From positions 1 to 64,000 of the forward strand of contig JXTB01000174.1 in assembly GCA_002914805.1 (NCBI GenBank): a stretch of 64,000 nt of DNA, written 5' to 3'. Positions 62,901 to 64,000 of this stretch are shown one piece after another. Position numbers and translations under genes: made by a program. Source of the DNA: Parasponia andersonii. Lineage: Eukaryota > Streptophyta > Magnoliopsida > Rosales > Cannabaceae. Every line of letters begins with the position of its first letter. Within the stretch, counting starts at the first letter, position 1. The notes under the pieces were generated by a model that saw only the letters and a list, made by a program, of their open reading frames with translations, was not told the DNA's origin and did no database searches.

Positions 62901-64000
62901 AAGTGGAATATTACTTGTTTAAGTTGTGTTGGATGTGTTTGGGTAAAAAAACAATTTTTTGTGAAACTTTGCCAAACCTTTATTCAAGGCTGAGGATTAA
63001 AGATAATTTTTTTGGTAAAAAGTTCAAAACACTAAATTTCAAATTCCTAAAAATGCTAAGATGAGGGATTATATCATACAGAAGGAACCAAGTTGAACCA
63101 ACCTTCCCAATCAACGCAGGGCCGATGATAGTATTCACATTCTCAACAGCCTACACATACAGAGAAACAAGAGGATGACATACATAAAACAAAACTAACG
63201 GACAGATCAATCATAATGTGTAATCCGTATGAGCAAAGAACGGTGAAACCAGTATCTCACCTTTAGTACACCTTTTCCAAGGTAGTCGGATCCTCCATCC
63301 CTTAGCTCAAGGGCCTCGTAAACTCCTAAAGTTAAATTAAAAAGGAACAGCACATGGTATCACAACCCCCATTCTTATACAAGTTTTTGTTTTTATGGAC
63401 AAGATAAGCTATACAACAAAGATTCTCTATTCAAAACATGTTCGAGGTTTCTCTAAATCCAAGTTTCCAACAAATTAAGGTACAGATAAGATATAAATAA
63501 GTCATAAACAATTTAACAAACAAACATAATAAAATGTTGAAACTAGTGGATCACATAAACACAAGTGACATACCAGTGGATGCACCACTTGGAACAGCGG
63601 CTCTAGCCAGAGTACAATTAGTCAATGTCACATCCACCTGCAATAACGCGAACCCACTAACATAATCAACCTTTCAACACAAATATGTGTTAAACAAATA
63701 CAAATCCTCACAAATATATATATATATATACACAACTCTACAAGCCCAAGCTCAAAGCAATAACTCATGAAATCGGAGAAATGATAATCAACCCCGGTTC
63801 ACTCAAGAGAAATGCCCACTACCCATATTGGATCTCCAAATTTTTAAGCTATAAAGTCATGAAACAGAGCAACGATTTCAGAAACCGAATCCAGAAAATG
63901 AACTAAAACACACAGAAAGGGAGCAACAGATCAGTGGTGAGACAAAATTTCAGAATTGGACCTCGACGGTGGGATTGCCACGGCTGTCGAAGATCTGCCT
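59910..64000 (-). CDS. ENO: Enolase (2-phosphoglycerate hydratase), partial at window edge
   Basis: Cytosolic glycolytic enzyme converting 2-phosphoglycerate to phosphoenolpyruvate. Seventeen exons visible: 64000-63962 (start codon outside), 63637-63574, 63325-63261, 63150-63103, 62842-62756, 62672-62592, 62171-62070, 61988-61908, 61806-61732, 61629-61567, 61438-61361, 61013-60849, 60681-60631, 60546-60458, 60349-60330, 60220-60164, 59990-59910. Seen: [13 protein letters not shown], the SGASTG lid loop, [25 protein letters not shown], metal-ligand Asp in [10 protein letters not shown] and Asp in [11 protein letters not shown], catalytic Lys in LLLKVNQIGS, end [11 protein letters not shown]. 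Two assembly gaps fall in exons: 60925-60931 sits where the family has SIEDPFDQDDWEH (third metal ligand), and 60348 sits where GETEDTFIADL is expected. Intron 62069-61989 starts GC. With the gaps filled the protein would be of normal enolase length. Confidence 0.97.
60348..60348. other. Single-N assembly gap in an enolase exon
   Basis: The preceding exon ends in phase 2 (CGC AG, SHR-S), and this exon begins T-N-TCCGTGGGT. Eleven conserved residues (GETEDTFIADL) between S and SVGLAT are missing from the sequence, so the N most likely stands for about 33 lost bases. Confidence 0.8.
60925..60931. other. 7-N assembly gap in an enolase exon
   Basis: Seven Ns lie between YPIV and YAKLTDEIG, where enolases carry about 13 residues. 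The gap is therefore about 30 bases too short, though it stays in frame. Confidence 0.85.

Overview
The window is nuclear DNA from a eudicot plant. It has spliced genes with plant-only families (a ROS1/DEMETER 5-methylcytosine DNA glycosylase and an HD2-type histone deacetylase), A+T-rich intergenic DNA, and plant-type transposons. The species cannot be named from the sequence. All exon borders were read by eye from splice sites, reading phase and conserved protein motifs.

Layout. 1-3.4 kb: two LTR copies of one family (one only a 3' end, one a solo LTR with a 5-bp target duplication) and a 60-bp tandem duplication. 3.4-12.0 kb (minus): a complete 19-exon ROS1-like gene, 1,726 aa. 13.75-24.43 kb: an old, broken Ty3/gypsy retrotransposon split by a 3.7-kb hAT transposon, each with its own target-site duplication. 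24.6-26.5 kb: a decayed RNase H-like (LINE-type) remnant interrupted by two CACTA-type elements. 27-35 kb: a gene-poor, very A+T-rich block with a SINE, two copies of a small inverted-repeat element sitting inside (TA)n tracts, degenerate phrase repeats in opposite orientations, a Mutator-like zinc-knuckle trace, and a second RNase H-like fragment. 35-40.5 kb: intergenic DNA with a SINE and an 80-90-bp tandem repeat.

40.5-44.7 kb (minus): complete delta(14)-sterol reductase (FACKEL), 13 exons, 369 aa. 46.2-49.2 kb (plus): complete HD2 histone deacetylase, 9 exons, 305 aa, divergent from FACKEL. 50.1-50.9 kb: a non-autonomous hAT element with a perfect 8-bp target duplication, then a SINE. 53.4-57.0 kb (minus): splicing factor U2AF small subunit, 325 aa, with a proline-glycine expansion in its RS domain and a repeat insertion in its long third intron. 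57.2 kb (plus): tRNA-Leu(UAA), about 200 bp from the U2AF start codon, followed by a higher-order repeat array. 59.9-64.0 kb (minus): enolase, with its first coding part beyond the window edge and two under-sized assembly gaps in its exons.

The genes are unrelated housekeeping or chromatin genes (DNA demethylation, sterol synthesis, histone deacetylation, 3' splice-site recognition, glycolysis). They form no operon-like unit. The most notable points are a DNA demethylase gene bracketed by LTR elements, dated nests of transposons, the (TA)n-embedded element pair, two GC-AG introns, the U2AF RS-domain expansion, and the collapsed gaps that would damage an automatic enolase model.
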